DNA from: Dipteris shenzhenensis
Taxonomy: Eukaryota > Polypodiophyta > Polypodiopsida > Gleicheniales
Direction: 5' to 3' (one strand)
Assembly (NCBI GenBank): GCA_047967505.1
Contig: CM106538.1
DNA: 64,000 nt
Every line of letters starts with the position of its first letter. Position 1 is the stretch's first letter. Positions 43,468 to 55,720 of this stretch are shown piece by piece. The notes beneath the pieces are model-generated. The model searched no databases. It was not told the DNA's origin and was given only the letters and a program-made list of their open reading frames with translations. Both the position numbers and the translations under genes were made by a program.

Positions 43468-44035
43468 ATGAATGGGCAGATAGTGACACCCCAATCCACA
43501 AATCCTAAGAATGTTGAATCTCCCAATCAAGCTCAGGACCTTCCAAGGGTTCCAGTAAAAAAATTGGGCCAATATTTTGTGAGTGATGACACGAATGCAG
43601 TAATACCCATCTCCTTCCGTGATCAGAAAGCTATGGCAATCTTAGACGGAGGAGTAGGTGTTAGCATCATCACAAAACAATGCTAGGAAAAAGTGGGGAA
43701 GTCTTGACCAAGAGAGTACTTCCTTGGTAGTTAAATTAGCTGATGGAGGCACGGCTCATCCCATAGGAGTACTCAAGGGCATTAACATCAAAACCTTTGG
43801 TCTCACATATCGGGTGTGCCTTGTTGTAATGGATTTCCAAAACAACCTTGGGTATGAGGCTATTCTAGGGAGACCTTTCTTGTGTATGGCAGGATTGATC
43901 CATGATTGGCGCTCCAACAATATTTATCTAAGGAAAGCTCAGAAACTCATCAAGGTTGATCTCCAAACATGGAAGGCTCACACTAGGTTCGAAAATCTAT
44001 TAGTAGTTGAATCCCATAAATCTATTAGCAGCTGA
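43468..44035 (+). pseudogene. gypsy-type retroviral-like protease
   Basis: Reads KKLGQYFVSDDTNAVIPISF, then MAILDGGVGVSIITK, the aspartic protease active-site region in its DGG form. After a TAG at about 43683 and a frame change come VLKGINIKTFGLTYRV, GYEAILGRPFLCMAGLIHDW and NNIYLRK. The 'ILGRPFLxxAGxxHDW' strand is the typical C-terminal part of plant gypsy proteases. No RT, RNase H or integrase motif was found downstream, so the element was non-autonomous or has lost pol. Confidence 0.8.
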
Positions 44036-45960
44036 ATCGGATACTACCGATAGGTCTGTGCCGATAAAGCTGGATAAAAAATATGAGAAATAGGACAATG
44101 AGAACAGTCTTGGTAAACCTTGGTATGCTCCTTTACTAAAACTAGATGACTCACTTGATTGGATGCATACATTGGCGGTAATAGATCTACCAACTGCTGA
44201 GGGCACTCAGACCCATGCACCTTGATGATGAACAATTTAACTCCATTACACCTTTTTACACCATAAGAGTAGTACTACCTAATCAAATTGAATTAGGAAT
44301 TGACAATGCCCTTGATCATAATGAGATAGATATGACTCTATCTCAACTTTGGGTAGAGCTAACATCAGCAGGTGCAACATGCTAAATATAAGCCATGGTA
44401 GATTGGCGAGCAAGAAAAAGCCTCATCTCCCTATAGCATCTCAGTCAAGTATGCCTTCAAGTATGTGATTATGAAATTCAATCCATAGAGGGTACCTCTG
44501 TTAAGGTTGTTGGTTCTTTAATGTTGAAATGTTTCCTTGGACAATTACATTGTGACTTGGAAGTTCTTTTTAGCTCCTGCAAGTACCTTAACGGAAGCCT
44601 CCCATTCTTGGTGAAAGCTGGATCCAAGACACTTATAAAGGGTTATTTGGTGATTAATCATCCCATCAAGATGCACCAATCACTAGTCAAGGAATCAGCA
44701 ACTACTTCCACCTCCCCACCTTGACAAGGATACCACTAAGGAAGAAGACAAGAACAAAAGGCAACCAAGCAAATATGGGTTCGAAAGGATCTATTGAAGG
44801 CTCGAGGATACTTTGAGGGTGAACCATATTTTTGGACTCCCAACATATCAAGCCACCCCCTACTCTAAACATCAAGCTCACCATTGCCATCCACCCCCAC
44901 ATGTAAACAAAAAACCTCAATGTCAAAGAAGAAAATGACACCATCCAACAAGGAAGGTACATTACCAATGGGTTCCCACAAGACTACTTGAGGCCTAGGG
45001 ATATTACCTTGGTAGCTCTTATATATGGCTACCCAAACCACGCTTCGACAATCAAGAGCCCATGCATGCTTGCCCTAAGCCTAAATGTACACCATCTCCA
45101 TTGCAAAAGTAGGAGCGGAGCTCCAAATCTAGTGATACAAAAGCATCAACGAGTGCAGATGCACTAGTAATAGTCACACAAGAAACTACTTTGCACAAAT
45201 GCCAAGAACAACAAGAATCTGCTTGCCGTGGACGAGGGAAAAACACCAATGTAGCAGAATGATATACAAAGGAATTCATCTACCTCCTCTTGAGTGGTTA
45301 CACAAGAAGTTGTCTCAAAAAGGGAGATAATAACACAAGAACCTGCTTGATTGCAAGTCTCTCGAAAGGCATGTCACTTTATTGCATCGTCTTCAAGGCG
45401 AATGGCAGTAAAACAAGAACCTATCTTGAAAAAAGAGACAGTAACACAAGAACCTACCAAGACAAGAGGTGAATCGACGCTGGGAGCCACATAAGAACCT
45501 TCCTTACTGAGAAATTTAGTATCTATCATTAGGGTAGCTATGCAAGAATCGGCCACACAAGTAATTCCCAACACAATGGAAGTTCCACAAGAACATTTCA
45601 ATGTGAATAACTAATTAACTTCATCCTTGACAACTTTCTCAGCTGAAAGTTGGGCTCAACAAAAGCAAAAAATCTCTGAGACATGCTTATAGACATTGGA
45701 AAAATATTCAAGTCAGATGGATACCTATGAATTGTGATGTAGTGGACACCACAGGGGTATAGATATGTATGCCAAATGCTGAAATCAAATGCCTTAAGGA
45801 CATAGACAATTGGAGCTTGAAGCACATTTGAGAATACATTGCTATCACCTTTGATAATAATGACTTTTTCTTCACACTGAATGGTAAGATAGTAAGGAGG
45901 TGACTTGAAGCGACATCAACGCACAACATCAAATGGAAGTCTCCTTGTATCTTGGCCATT
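44036..45960. other. downstream remnant of the gag-protease element
   Basis: The composition and word use (AAGAAGACAAGAACAAAAGG, ACACAAGAAC repeats at 45300-45600) continue from the gag-protease part, but no pol domain is visible. A frame at 44521-44724 (with KYLNGSLPFLVKAGSKTLIK) looks protein-like and is unrecognised. No LTR pair could be defined by eye for this element. Confidence 0.4.
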
Positions 45961-46009
45961 CATACTAGTATCGAATAAATTTAAAAGTTTTTGAATTGTC
46001 ATGTGATTT

Positions 46010-46240
46010 ATGAAAGGGTGCAATGGTCTAAACTTAATAAATTTAGTAGTTTTGAAGTTCACAAGCAATGAGTCTATATTAGTTTGTTTAGTATTTTAAA
46101 GATTAATTGTTAACGAATTTAGTAGTTTTGAAGTTGAAAAGAAATTAATCTATATTATATTTTGAATCTTTAAAATGTTGATTGCTAATAAATTTAGTAG
46201 TTTTAAAATTCACAAGCAATGAGTCTATATTATTTTTTTA
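46010..46240 (+). repeat. three ~75-85 bp AT-rich tandem units
   Basis: AAATTTAGTAGTTTTGAAGT recurs near 46038, 46117 and 46192 (last as TTTTAAAATTC), each followed by a variant of CACAAGCAATGAGTCTATATTA. No coding sequence. Confidence 0.6.
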
Positions 46241-47228
46241 AATCTGTTAAAATGTTGATTTTTTGGGAAAAAGTGTCATGGTAAATTATTCTCATGCTTA
46301 CAGTATGTAATCGTGGCAATAGATTTGGATATTGGTTCCTAGGTTCAATAAAAATGAGCCAATATAATTTAGTGCCCAATATTTTATCCCTAAATTGCTA
46401 CCTTTAACTTTTAAAGAGTTTAGAGTCAGCTGTATAAAGACCCTAGGGCTAAAAACAGCCTTTATTATGCTCATCTTCTACACTCAATCTCTTCACCCTT
46501 AACTCACCAGCATCTACAGACCTCCAATGGCCACACCTCGTGATGCATATCGCCAATTCATGGCTTCTACTCATTATTTGAGTAGAGAGGCCTAGGGGGC
46601 CACTATGTAAAAACCCCATATAGTACATGCGATCAAGGGGTATTAAAAGAAACCCCTACCTATGGATTTTTATAAACTATATACACCCCTTTTGTAAATT
46701 TTGAGATGGTTAAAGTATCCCTCAGTGTGTATGAAAATTTTCACTTTTTGAATTAAAAAACCCCTTATGTATGTATATTTTCTGTAACTCCATAAAAATA
46801 TCAAACGTGCTATCCCCTCGGTAGAGAGGCAAACTTTACCATTCTTGGATCTACATACATTTCGATGGGGTTGAGAGAATTTTGGTTGTCCTGAATTCAC
46901 CATTTGTGGTAATTTCCTATCAGCGTTGAGTCGTCGAATCCTACTCCTATTTTGGGTCAAAGACTACCCTTGTCTTTGTGCTCCTTTGTTGGAGGAGAGT
47001 CCACCTTCAAGCTTTTGTGCTTTGCATGTAGCCAGGTTGTCACCTTCAGCCAGGTCTTGTGGGTTCGTGCCTACTTCTGCATCTGCATTTGTTGGTTGCA
47101 GGTGGCCATTTTCATCATATTTGATGTTTACGTGTTCTTGCCCTGTTCTTCTCCTATTCGAGGCTAGAGTTCACCTACTTTTGGGTCTTCTTGCCCATTC
47201 TCTCCTCTGTGCTGCCTTCTTTCCCCTT
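46241..47228. other. intergenic, no recognisable gene
   Basis: Contains a plausible TATA-like CTGTATAAAGACCC at 46430 with CTTCTACACTC downstream, and a short frame MATPRDAYRQFMASTHYLS at about 46526 that ends quickly. 46926-47225 has two overlapping Cys/Phe-rich frames with no family match. The CACTA-like element inserted at 47229. Confidence 0.35.
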
Positions 47229-47244
47229 CACAACAACACAAAGC

Positions 47245-47520
47245 AACTATAGACGCGCTTGGTAGACGTGCAAAATAGCGGGCGCGTCTATAGGCGTTGC
47301 TTTAGTAGAGAAATTACGGGCGCGTCTAAATGCACGGCTAAACGCTTGTCTATTTACGTGTAAATCACCGCGTCTATTTGCGCGTTTGACCTGAGAAAAT
47401 ACGGGCCCGTCTAACAACCCCTTTATTGGCACGTCTATTTGCGCGTGTATTTGCGCGTTTGCGTGTTTACACTGAGACTCAGACGCACATTTAGACGCGT
47501 AAATAGATGCGCTCCAGAGA
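47245..47520. repeat. left subterminal AGACGCG array
   Basis: About fifteen copies of TAGACGCG and its inverse CGCGTCTA, with one-base variants, in both orientations. CACTA elements typically carry such subterminal arrays as binding sites for the TNPA-type protein; the motif here differs from that of maize En/Spm. Confidence 0.85.
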
Positions 47521-47679
47521 ATACAGAAAGTGAGATTTTGGTGTACATCATTGCTTTCCAAACATTGCCCATGATTACCAAAGCACATAATTTTTTGCAA
47601 GCCCACATATACAAGAATTAAGTGAAATGAGGAGAATGAGACAATATGTAAAATAGTTTTGCCAATATCAATTGTGGGG

Positions 47680-50600
47680 CTACGGTTCAATCTCATCCTC
47701 AATGAGATCAACCCTTGCCAAACTATCTACTTCAAAATCCAAACAAGTGTTTAGATCTACAAATACATTCAACCCACTACTACTTGTGCCACTCATGTGC
47801 TCATCGAAATCAGCATCTCCAATGGTAGGCTTGTCCTCATGGGTAATGCCGGCCTCAATATCTATATCTCCTATCTCATGATCATCCTCCTCTCTTGTAT
47901 CACGGTCATCATCACGTCCATGGCCATGATCATCCTCCATACGCTCCATATTAGTAAATGTACTATACATCACTTTGGAATGTGGCATAATAGGTATGAC
48001 ATGCCACCATCTATTATTATCCACCATTGGTTGATAGACAACCTAATTCAAACACAAATACAATCATGTTACTTTTCTTGCATCAAATATTTAAAAGCGA
48101 GTATTTTTATGTGTGTGCACAGTACCTGTTCACATTGTTGCGGTAGTACTAGTGTGTCCTTCCTACTTTGCTAAAACTTTGTGGAGTCAATAGTTACAAA
48201 GCCACACTTGCATGGCATTTGATTGTTGCATTAGGGCCTCTTTCCACCACGTCCTTAAACCACTTTACATCCAAAACATACACAAAGAAGCATCGAAAGT
48301 CAAGCATAATGATATCTTGGATTATGCCACAATAATCATCCATGGCTCCATTGTCTCCCTCAAAGCTAGCAATGACGCCACAATCTTGTGTGTTTCTCTT
48401 ATCATCAATCTGTTGTGTTCGAAAATGCTTGCCCTCACACCATATAGCATTGAACATAGTGCACTACACCAAGAAAAAATCAATTAAATAAGCAATCTAA
48501 ATTATAAAAAGCTCCTAACTTATGCATAACATTCTATATACCGACCTTGCTCATGCATCCCCTAGCATACTCCCATTCTTCCATTGTGATATGCATCCCC
48601 TCGTCTTTCTCTGCTTTCTCCATTTCATCAAGTAGCCAATCCACATGAATATCCTTTGGAAGTGCTCTTAGATGCTGAGGGTATGGCACACAAGATCCGT
48701 GGTGTGTACGAAAGAGGGCCCTTTCTTCTTGTCTTCTTGCCTTTGCATCCTCGTATCTTGTCACCCATCTTTTCATCACATCACTATAAAGCACGCAAAA
48801 GAGGTTGATACTATTATGCAACTCTGTGTCTATTATTTTGTTGCATCCTTTTTCCTTGAGGCACAATAGAGGTCATCCTTAGGTCTTCATCATCTCTCCA
48901 TAGTCGTGGGAGAGAGCTATCCACATCAACAAGAAACTCAGAAATATATACAAGTGACTCTTGTACCAACCAACCCTCGGCCATGCTACCTTCGGGTCTT
49001 GCGTTTTGTCTCACGAAGCCCTTCAAGGTCTTCATGAAGTGCTCGAGGAAGAACAACCATCGTGCATGTATAGTACCGCATATAGCAATCTCATCCACCA
49101 AATGTACTATGAGATGTAGTTGGCTTGTGAGAATAGAACGTGGAAATGTCTCCTCCACTAAACAAACCGCCTCCACTGACATAACTCGAGCATTCTCAAG
49201 CGTGGTGGGATCTATTTCCTTTGAGCTCACATACCTCACAAGCTCGCCCATCTTGTAAATACAATCTTTCACGTCCTTCGATGCACTACGTGAAATGCTA
49301 GTAGGTAGTATGAACTGAACCCGCGAGGAGGTGGTTGATTAGTTGCTTATAGCTATTCACTCACAAATTTGAAAGGAAAAAGATATTATGCATATAAAAT
49401 ACTTACTTGGAGCATCTTGTGCCAATCATGAGATTTCAAGCCATATAATTGCTCTACACCTCTTTTCTTGCTCTTTGTAAAGGCTCCCTTCAAACACCTC
49501 ATGCATCCAGTGGGAGTACGAATTGTAGTAATAGCGCGCTTCACCGTCGCCATCTCTAGCTTTGATAACATCCACAGTGCACGAGGTAAAAAAACACGCC
49601 CATTTGGTCTCTCTTGAGGCCAAGCTTCACGCATCCTCCCTGTGGTACGTAGATCCTCCCTTATGCCTGCCAAATCTCGTGTCCCATTCAAATGCTCCCA
49701 AATGGTAGATGCCACATTCTTGAAGATATGCATGGGATCGAGCAGGTGATTGATCTTGAGGTGGGACCAATATGGTAAACGATAAAAGATGGAGTATCTA
49801 AACAAAATAAAGTGTTAGCGTGGAATCTTTACTTTCAACCAATATAGCCAATCTTTACTTCCAGCCAATAGTTACAAACCCTTACCAGCTCATGCCAAGT
49901 GGTGGAGGAGTCGTGGAACCGTCCCAAATTCTCATCCAATCTCCCGCGGTGAGTGATTGTGGGAGGACTTCATTCCAAGGGGCAACATATCTAGGATGAT
50001 CAGGTGGGAGAAATCGATGGTGATTCTCATAGATGACCTTATTCAATGCGTCTGCCCGTGAGGCAACTAGCGAAGGACCACAAACAGGACATGCATGGTA
50101 ACCCGATGTAGTGAGACCTGAACAATAGATGCAATTAAGAGTGGAAGGTGGGTTTAGGGTGCCACGTCCTTTGCCTATTCATAATTAAAAAATGCAATGC
50201 TTACCTGAACACTCGCCATAGCCTGGGAAGTCATGCATCATCCACATCAAGACTGCTTTTTGCAGTTGAAGTCTCGTGACAAGGGAGGCCTGCTCACATC
50301 ATGCACCTCGATACCTCTCCAAAGTATCTCTAGCTCATCAATCAAAGGCTCCAAATAAACATCAGGGTTTTTGACTTTATGTTTCCCTAGAATTAGAAGG
50401 GACAGCATGACATGTCCTTTCTTAATAGCCATAGAGGGTGGAAGATTGTAATTCACCAATACCACTGGCCATACACTGTAAGACGTGCTTTTGAGACCAA
50501 ATGGGTTCACACCGTCCATACCCAATCCAAGTCTCAAGCTCCTAGGTTCTTCCTTGAAGCTTGGCCATGTGTCTTCAATATGCTTCCACACAGGAGAGTC

Positions 50601-51679
50601 CGCGGAGGAGAGTCCGCGGGAGTTCTCCACTTGCCATCGGTTGATCGATGGGAGGAATGCCATGACATGAGCTCTGCAATAGATTTGCACTTGAACATAT
50701 ATTGGATGCGAGGGATTATGGGAAAATGTCGCAATACCTTACGAGGCACGTCCAAGGTTTTGAGATCTGCTCTATATCTTGCCTCTCCACAAGTAGGACA
50801 CTCTCTTGCATCCTTATGTAGTCCACGAAACAAAACGCAATCATTGACGCATGCATGGATGCGCTTGTAATCTAATCCTCCAAGAGAGGTCACATGTTGC
50901 CTTGCCATATCTCTTGAGGTCGGTAATTTATTCTCCCTTGGAAGCATTTTACACAATAGCCTACATGTGAAGACCATAAATGAGGAAAAGCATTCGAGTA
51001 ATTGACCCACGTGCATAATTCACCATGTTTGCAAAATCGACTTTAAAGCTTACTTGAGTAATGCATTCAAACTTGCATTGCTCCATCCATAGATGGTTTG
51101 CAAGTTTAGTAACTCAAGGGAGGCACGTAGAACAGAGAATGTGCACCGCTCAAACAATGGAGTCGATGCTGCGGTAAAAAGATCATCCTGCTCCATGTTA
51201 TTATCCCTCCCTTGATGGACATATAAATCCCGCACCATATCATCAAACACCTCCTCCTCCATGGCTTCATGAGGTAATGGCGGAGGGCTACTATCACCAT
51301 CACTCCATGCATCTGTAACGGTCCCTCCTGAAGATCCCACGTCATATCACCGATGCTTCGCCTCCTCACGACGGGGATAGGGTAACATGTGCGGGTGTGG
51401 CACTGCATCCTGTATCAAATTAAAACGGGATCATAACTCAAACATATGAACACCCATAGGTATCTCAATCAACCTTAACTTACAAAGCCTTACCCTGTTT
51501 ACGGTCACATCCCATTCTCCATACTTTGAGATATGATTGAGCGTAATCCTGCATGCACGATACATGTTTCCTCGACATCGATCACACACACATTTGATTT
51601 TTTGCTCCAACCACATTTCGTGATGGTGGATACGGAGGGATTCATCCTCATTGGAGCTACTTGTTGAAGATGGAGACAT
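47680..51679 (-). pseudogene. TNP2-like CACTA transposase, eight visible exons
   Basis: Exons by GT-AG borders: 51494-51679 (start MSPSSTSSS; CDRCRGNMYRAC, zinc-binding N-terminal domain), about 51054-51411, 50204-50960 (IHACVNDCVLFRG, CPTCGEARY, LGLGMDGVNPFG, YLEPLIDELEILW), 49886-50117 (GYHACPVCGP), 49407-49797 (LPYWSHLKINHLLDPMHIFK), about 48540-49315 (DUF4218-like: HLIVHLVDEIAICG, EGSMAEGW), about 48126-48465 (DUF4216-like: YCGIIQDIIMLDF, VKWF) and 47680-48042 (acidic tail). This is the full Transposase_21 layout. Lesions: a TGA in exon 2, a 14-bp duplication at 50593-50620 that shifts frame after ADSP, another shift near 50265, and one between 48870 and 48840. It is divergent from the second gene, with an AGACGCG array between. 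Confidence 0.92.
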
Positions 51680-51739
51680 CCTACAAACAAACAACCCACC
51701 AAATTTGCTCTTCTTCAAATGCTTAATTTAAACTCTGTG

Positions 51740-52575
51740 TTGCGTCTATCGCCACGTCTACAGTCCCGTCTAACATCGCGTCTAACGGCGCATCTAAATG
51801 CGCGTCTACTCTATGTATTCAGACGCGCCTATAAACACGCTAATAGACGCGACTATAGACGTGACTATAGACGCGGCTTTTAAACCTGCTTTTCGGCGTG
51901 CTGCTCGCTTTGCTTTTCTTTTCATTACTTAAACTTCGCGAGCGGCTTCCTTCCTTCTTTATTAGCAGTTCCATAGATTCGAAGCTTAAGAGAGAGCCTC
52001 CCATACACAGTTCCAAGCTTTCACTCAAGAGAAAGGGACCGTACCTACACTTACTTCCAAGCCTAAAGGAGAGGAGGAGTATGAACAAGGAGAAGAAACA
52101 AGTTTGGAAAAGAAAGATCCTTCCATACCTTTATCCAAGTAAGTCCTTTTGAAGTTGTTCTTGCTTGCTCTTTCCAGTTTTGTACTTTCTCGCATCCAGG
52201 AAATGCATCTAGGTATGAGCGTCACGTTCTTTTATCGGGCGCAACGTCCTTTTCGACTTTCTAGTATTCTCGCCTGTCGGAGCACGTCTATAGGCGCGTC
52301 TCAGGGCGTGTCTAAAAGCGCATCTACAGGCACGTCTATCTGCGTGTCTGGCTTGTTGTAGACACACACAGATGCATCTGTAGACGCTCACATAGATGCC
52401 CTGTTAAATGCACTTTTAAACGCACTGTTAGATGCGCTTTTAAACGCATTGTTAAACGCACTATTAGACGGACTGTTAAACGCACTGTTAGATGGACTAT
52501 TAAATGCACTATTAAACGCTCTGTTAGACGCGTCTATAGATGCGCAAATCAGACGGGTCTATAGACGCGCTCTGA
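51740..52575. repeat. central AGACGCG arrays in the divergent promoter region
   Basis: Two clusters, 51740-51890 and 52270-52575, of the same CGCGTCTA / TAGACGCG words as in the element ends. The second cluster drifts to AAACGCACTGTTAGATG repeats, which gives a false leucine/alanine-rich frame before the real second gene. They lie between the transposase start (51679, minus) and the second gene start (52650, plus), so they cover the shared upstream region of both. Confidence 0.85.
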
Positions 52576-52649
52576 CAGAGCCTCTTTTTTCTTCCCCTTT
52601 CTTCTCAGCTCCCAAAGTAATAGATTTGTTTCCTTTTTTCCAGTTCAAC

Positions 52650-54090
52650 ATGTGGGGAGGAAGTGCTTCTAGCTCACTTGATCCGCGGGAATCGATTTGG
52701 AAGGACTTATATAATCTTTTAGGGCACCCTCCTAGTCTTGCGGAGTTATACGGGTATATGACGGGTACCCTTAACACTCCCCAGGAGTCGGCACTACAAA
52801 CTCCGAGCCACCCCACACCGCCTGAGATCACCCCAGCGGAGTCAGCACAGCCATCTTATGCCCCTTCCCCCGTACCGTCTTATGCCCCTTTCCCCATGCC
52901 GTCTTATGTCCCTTCTGCCATCCCGTCTTATGCCCCTTCCCCCATGCCGTCAGGAGGTCCTTCTGTCTCGGCGAGCCGTCGACGTACTCCCCAGCCGTCG
53001 AGACTCGGTTCTCTAGCTACGAGTGGTCAGCATAGTCCCGTGCAGTCCCCAGCTATGAGTGGCCAGCGTACGAGCTCGACACGACAGGGTAGCAGGCGCA
53101 GTAGCAGGGAGAGCGGTGGCGGATGCATGGCACAGTGCTTTGGGCCATGTGGCGGTGAGGAGGAGGATGATTCAGATGATTTAGACGTGCCTCTGGGTGA
53201 TGGTACGATTTATTATGACATCACTCAGACAGCATCTTGATGGATGCGCGGGGGAAGGACATCATGGCCTTCATGCGCTCTGTAATTGCTAACAATTACA
53301 GAGATTGCTTTATCCACTATAAAGACCACCCAAAGAGGTTGGCTGATGAGACCCTCGCTACTGTTCGCTCTAGGTATCCTAACCCCCCCAATCGCCAATT
53401 CACATATAAATGGGCCAAGTCAAAGATTGTTACCATACTTGGCAATAAAAGATCTTCGCTTAAGAGGCAGGCACTAGCGGAGCTTGCCAGGCTTGAGGCA
53501 GGTCAACCTCCAAGGGGCCCGCCCCACACCGCTCACAAGCGTGAGTGGAAGAAGGCAATGAAGTCAGCGAGGAAGGAGCCCAGTCTGTAGCACGTGGAGG
53601 CATGGAGGATCCAGATGGAGAAATATGGAAGCGCGCATTTTGGAGCAGGGGTTGTTGAATCATGGGAGGCCCAATTTGTAAGTATCGATCTCAAATTATA
53701 TTGCTTATGTAGTTTATTAGGAGGTTGGTTGTTTCTTTATACTAATCCCTCCACAAAGTGTATCGCGGTCATGTAGCTTGAGATCGTGGGCAGATACCCT
53801 ACTCCAGTGGAGACAGCCTACCACCGCCACCATCGTAGAGGAGATACATGGAGGCACTTCTATGATGACGGGTTGATTACTGAGGAGCAGTATACCCGAG
53901 CTACTGGACAGGCCCTCGAGGTATTTGAAAGTAATTAAATAATGCCAAAATTATAAGTAAAGATTTGATTTTTCATACATTGATATATGTTGTCCCTTGT
54001 TTACAGGCCCATGCACAAGACGACGAGGAAGACGAGGAAGGAGGCGCAGAAGGGAGCGCAGAAGGGAGCGTGGAAGGCAGTGAGGATTAG
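52650..54090 (+). pseudogene. CACTA second gene (TNPA-position), copy 1
   Basis: ATG at 52650, two bases off a TTTTTTCCAG acceptor-like site, so a 5'UTR intron is likely. The N-terminal part has DLYNLLGHPPSLAELYGYMT, then PSYAPSPMPSYAP-type proline/serine repeats, a Ser/Arg region and an acidic SDDLD. The conserved part reads FMRSVIANNYRDCFIHYKDH, KIVTILGNKRSSLKRQALAE, then KREWKKAMKSARKE and HFGAGVVESWEAQF. Introns at 53678-53776 and 53921-54006; the last exon is a Glu/Gly-rich tail ending at 54090. Lesions, judged against copy 2: a 4-nt deletion near 53236 and a CAG-to-TAG stop at 53588. By position it should be the DNA-binding partner of the transposase; sequence similarity to maize TNPA is not evident. 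Confidence 0.8.
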
Positions 54091-54447
54091 TCGTAGAAGT
54101 AGTGCTACTATTCTTTTTTGTACTTAAAGCCACTGGCTTGGCTTCGTGCCTCTTGTATATAGACTCCTCTTATTTTTTGTACTTGAAGCCACATGACATG
54201 GCTTAGCTTCCTTATTTTTTATACTTGAAGCCACATGACGTGGCTTAGCTTCGTGCTATATGTATATGCAAGCACTTTTTGAGCTTTCAATTTTATTACG
54301 TTTTGGAGTTGTAATATTTTATTTGGAATTGTAATTAAAATGCGGTTGGCTATAAGAATTGAATTACAGAATGTGGATATGGGATTCTTGTAACTATACA
54401 GCATACACAACATACACAGTATTCTGTAATTTTTTTTAAAAAAAAAA

Positions 54448-54690
54448 GCACGTCTATCAGTGCGTTTAAAAACGCGTTTACATTCGCGTCTGTCTATTCG
54501 ACTTGCGTCTATACGTGCGTCTATATAAGCACGTCTATTTATGCGTCTTTGTGCACGTCTATATGCGCATAAGTTTGATATATAGACACGCAATTAGACG
54601 CGGGTCTCCAGACGCGCAAATAGACGCGCCCGTAAGTTTTTTATTTAGTTCATGAAACGCGTCTGTGCGCGCGTCTATGGGTGCTTTGTC
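54448..54690. repeat. right subterminal AGACGCG array
   Basis: About a dozen CGCGTCTA / TAGACGCG words in both orientations leading to the right terminus, mirroring the left array. Confidence 0.85.
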
Positions 54691-54698
54691 TTGTTGTG

Positions 54699-55720
54699 CT
54701 TGTTGGGACTATGTTATTTGCATACGATCCTTTAGTGAGGAGGATTAACAGGCCAAGATGTTGTGGAAGCATGGCTGGGTTGGACCCATTGCCTAGTCTA
54801 ATACCATGTAAGATTATGAGTCTTGGGCATACGTGTAACGTTAGAATGATTGTATTGATTGATGATTGATTACAATAATAATACTTGTGCTCATTCGCAT
54901 AACCTCGGAGGTTTATGTGGAATGCAAGAGCATTAATCTTACATTCCTATACTTCGAAGCAAGCGCATCGATAGGCGAAGCGAAGCAATTCCGCTCAGAA
55001 TGGCCATCGCGGGAACGCGCTCTTAGCTACCTGGCTCCTCCTGCCGATTAGGACAGCGTAGCGAGGAGCGCCCCGTCACGGGTGGAGTCGTGAAGGTGGC
55101 TGTGTTCTACCAAAAACGTCGTAATGACATGGCCGGGAATGCCGGAAGTTCCGTGGCTCGACATTCACCAGGTTGTTAGAAGTTCACGAGTCGTGATTCA
55201 ACAGTTTGTGTGAGCCGAAGTTGCCGAACAGCACCTAAAAATCTGCAAACAGATCAGAATGTCACAGATCTGTTGACCATTGTACTTAATGCACGTAAGA
55301 AATGCCAAAAGAGTATTACTATAGCTAGCTAGTGACGATTTGTGATAATTGATGAGAGACGTGGAGAGATTGAAGCATTGAGAGTGAGAGTCGGTGATCA
55401 CTGATGAGGCTTGCACGTAGTGGTGCATGATGAAGCTGATAGCGCCTTTTTAAGCATCTGCCAACCCCAGGACAACTCATCATCTATTGGTTTGGGTCCT
55501 GGGCGACGCTCCCACGTTCAATTCCTTTGTCTCGACTCTTGCATGGCAAAAGAACCGGCTGCACGTTCCCAACGATCCCAACGGTACACTCTCAGCAAAT
55601 GTCTTATCGAGAACCCAACACTAGAGTCTGGAGATCTCAGATATGGGTCAACTCTCTTAGCATTATTAGTAGTTATATCTCATCACATATGCGTGGACAA
55701 GCGACTTGGGAGTTGCATCA
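54699..55720. other. intergenic with a CpG-rich island
   Basis: 54940-55200 is notably richer in CG dinucleotides than its surroundings (for example CGATAGGCGAAGCGAAGC, GGACAGCGTAGCGAGGAGC). Short frames at 54866-55051 and 55411-55761 have no family match. 55470-55720 could be an old exon-like stretch but nothing supports it. Confidence 0.4.

Larger units (their letters stand above)
47229..54698. mobile_element. CACTA-like (En/Spm) DNA transposon, copy 1
   Basis: Left terminus CACAACAACACAAAGCAAC (47229 on) is matched at the right end by the inverse of CACAACAAGACAAAGCACC (ending 54698). Both continue into ATAGACGCGC. The flanks are CTT at 47226-47228 and 54699-54701, a 3-bp target duplication as expected for CACTA elements. 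Inside are a TNP2-like transposase on the minus strand and a second gene on the plus strand, divergently arranged. The termini begin CACAA, not CACTA. Length 7,470 bp. Both genes are broken, so the copy is not autonomous. Confidence 0.93.

Noticed and set aside
47439-47621. Small frames in the left CACTA array
   Set aside because: Arg-rich peptides come from repeated CGCGTCTA words; no support as genes.
52449-52649. Leucine/alanine-rich N-terminus (MLNALLDGLLNALL) of the CACTA second gene
   Set aside because: It is a translation of the AGACGCG-type array. The homologous start in copy 2 is at 57996, matching 52650.
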